NCBI GenBank assembly: GCA_029259945.1
Contig: JAJDEF010000008.1
Span: 124,001-188,000, forward strand
DNA: 64,000 bases
Source: Planctomycetota bacterium
GTDB taxonomy: Bacteria > Planctomycetota > Planctomycetia > Pirellulales > Lacipirellulaceae
Direction: 5' to 3'
A model generated the notes under the pieces. The model did no database searches and was not told the origin of the DNA. It was given only the letters and a program-made list of their open reading frames with translations. Positions 62,617 to 64,000 of this stretch are shown in pieces (within the stretch, counting starts at the first letter, position 1; each line of letters starts with the position of its first letter). The translations under genes were made by a program, and so were the position numbers.

Positions 62617-63503
62617 CCTCTGCGGTAAAAAAGATTAGGCCGTAAACCACCAACGGCCACCAATGCCATCGCGAGTAGGGATGCCGAAGTCGGCTCTGGA
62701 ACTAGCCCCCCCAAGGCGCTGGATGCGATAGTCACCGCGTCGAGTTCAAAATTCAGCGAGGTGCCAACATTGTTGTCGTCGGCCACACTGAATCGAATCC
62801 ACGAGATTTCGTTTAACCCCGTGCCAGAAATGTCGAGCCAAGTTCCGCCGCCCGAGCCCGCCAACACGTCCAGCACATCGGTCGCACTGCCGTTGAAATA
62901 GTCGAGCCCCGCAAAGTCGTCGAGGACGCCGGTGAAGGGTTGGTCGAAATTAGCGGGTACCGCGCCAGGTGTACCAGAAAATGGATTAGTCAGATCGGTG
63001 TAACCGCTGGTGGGGATGTCAAATAATTGCTCTCCCAAGCTTGTCCAAACCAATCCATCTTCGCTCACTTCCACCAATGCCGAATCGGTGCCAAACGTAC
63101 TCACCGGCGCTGCACTAGCCGTCGCAGCAGGGTTTGAGAAATCGCCATCCACGTCTGCGATGGTCGCGTTGGTAAAGATGCCCAATTCTGGGCCCGATGC
63201 ATCCGGCGTCACCAAATTTGACAGCTGCAAAGTCAGATGTCCCCCCTCGCCAATCGAAACCAATTCGGTGTTAAGAAAAGGCGAATTGAATGGAGACACA
63301 ACGCCAGGAAAAACGCCTTCGCCCGTAAGTCGCTCGGGCGAGCCTAGCGCAGTCGCGGGATCAATATACCCACCCGGCGCCGGGGTACTCCCTGCGTTGT
63401 AAGAATCAACAAACAATGCCGTGCTAAGTGCGAAGGCATTTGTGGGGACGGCAACCAAGATAGTTGCGAACGCCATCGCCGCGAATACAAAGTAGTCTCT
63501 CAT
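62613..63503 (-). CDS. PEP-CTERM exported protein
   Basis: A 296-residue exported protein. The signal peptide is about residues 1-25 (AAMAFATILVAVPTNAFA). The outer domain (about 30-255) is rich in Gly, Asp and Thr with strand-like parts (GHLTLQLSNLV, LVEVSEDGLVWTSLGE, GTWLDISGTGLNEISWIRFSV); this resembles proteins carrying ligand-binding beta sandwiches. The C-terminus is the sorting signal LVPEPTSASLLAMALVAVGGL followed by a basic tail. A processing exosortase would attach or release it at the cell surface. Function unknown. Confidence 0.85.
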   Translation of the reverse strand: MRDYFVFAAMAFATILVAVPTNAFALSTALFVDSYNAGSTPAPGGYIDPATALGSPERLTGEGVFPGVVSPFNSPFLNTELVSIGEGGHLTLQLSNLVTPDASGPELGIFTNATIADVDGDFSNPAATASAAPVSTFGTDSALVEVSEDGLVWTSLGEQLFDIPTSGYTDLTNPFSGTPGAVPANFDQPFTGVLDDFAGLDYFNGSATDVLDVLAGSGGGTWLDISGTGLNEISWIRFSVADDNNVGTSLNFELDAVTIASSALGGLVPEPTSASLLAMALVAVGGLRPNLFYRRG

Positions 63504-63565
63504 AAGGTCAGTCCTTTTCCATCAAACTAAGGAAATCAAAAGGTGCCAAAGGTTACGGTAAAATT

Positions 63566-64000
63566 TCATTGTCTTCGGTGGCAAGCGGATTTAAGGAGGA
63601 GGCAAGTACCCCAAAGTAGCAGCCCAATGCTACTTGGCTCAGGAACCGTCGCACCGGCAATACTTGCTGAACCAACGGCAGCCGTCAGGCCGAATTCAGC
63701 GCTCCAAAGTTGTAGGTCGTTGCCATCGACCGTTCCGTTGCCATCCGCATCGCCTTGGGCGAGCATCGCGCCAGAAGCGATGCCAAAGCCTCGTTGCCAA
63801 ATAAGAAAATCGGCCCCATCAACCTTGCCGTCCAAGTTGAAATCAGCAGCCGGGCCAGGAGCCGCAGCCGCAACGGGATTTTCTGCAAAGGCGGCAAAGT
63901 TGAATGTTGGCGAGAAGGTCCAGCTATCCCAATCGCCGTCCGTTAGCGTTCGCGATGACATGCCACCGCCGCTATCTACCCAGCTCCCACCAGCAAATGG
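63566..64000 (-). CDS. PEP-CTERM protein with dockerin-like repeats, C-terminal part
   Basis: The frame stays open to the window end, so only the C-terminal 144 residues are visible. Two calcium-binding dockerin-like repeats occur: DFNLDGKVDGADFLIWQRG and GDADGNGTVDGNDLQLWSAE. The end is a PEP-CTERM signal (VPEPSSIGLLLWGTCLLL plus a basic tail). Together with the previous gene this indicates surface sorting by exosortase. The N-terminal domain is not in the window. Confidence 0.85.
   Translation of the reverse strand, partial: PFAGGSWVDSGGGMSSRTLTDGDWDSWTFSPTFNFAAFAENPVAAAAPGPAADFNLDGKVDGADFLIWQRGFGIASGAMLAQGDADGNGTVDGNDLQLWSAEFGLTAAVGSASIAGATVPEPSSIGLLLWGTCLLLKSACHRRQ

Overview
This window most likely comes from a planctomycete of the Pirellulales type. 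The pointers are a HYExAFE-family protein, a BBP7-like beta-barrel protein, a DUF1559-like anti-sigma fusion, PEP-CTERM proteins (one with dockerin-like repeats), several HEAT/TPR proteins with one membrane anchor, and many monocistronic or divergently transcribed genes with long spacers. No rRNA, tRNA or CRISPR array was found.

Layout. 1-4703: the end of a peptide-type ABC importer resembling YejABEF (binding protein, two permeases, one fused double ATPase). 4908-6710: an ECF sigma factor and an anti-sigma-like membrane protein, both on the minus strand. 7383-9912: dprA, aroB and a small conserved gene. 10096-17897: mostly planctomycete-type envelope or unknown proteins plus an orphan ParA. 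18148-21585: a regulatory PTS group (hpf, ptsN, ptsH, ptsI). 21865-27851: RNase E/G, ribosomal protein L21 and a class II ribonucleotide reductase. 27966-44097: housekeeping and unknown genes (DegT-type aminotransferase, hisS, NUDIX hydrolase, lipoate ligase-like, HEAT proteins, a BRCT-MerR-TPR fusion, moaB-like, a DNase I-like enzyme). 44100-58510: a compact prophage-like block. 58634-64000: a flavin monooxygenase, bioD, a divergent aroE-like gene, a membrane protein and two PEP-CTERM proteins.

The prophage-like block is the most unusual region. It runs on one strand and holds a permuted-papain enzyme, a membrane-bound trypsin-like protease, a ParB-like protein overlapping an ABC-ATPase/GNAT fusion, terminase large subunit, portal, prohead protease, a decoration-like protein, a capsid candidate and a few small virion-type proteins. 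It ends against a convergent HTH regulator. I see no integrase, replication gene, small terminase or tail genes. It looks like a head-and-packaging module (remnant, satellite, gene-transfer-agent-like or domesticated), with a possible DNA-modification pair. Two terminator-like hairpins lie inside leaders too short to hold a downstream promoter.

A second novelty is a dispersed palindromic repeat of about 80 bp (four copies near 10008, 13892, 14546 and 33948). It has a conserved two-stem design, and two copies supply the stop codon of a neighbouring gene. Other repeats include heptamer tandem arrays, a 21-bp-arm inverted repeat and a CACAGAG-type inverted repeat. All calls rest on reading the sequence and remembered family motifs; no database search was possible.
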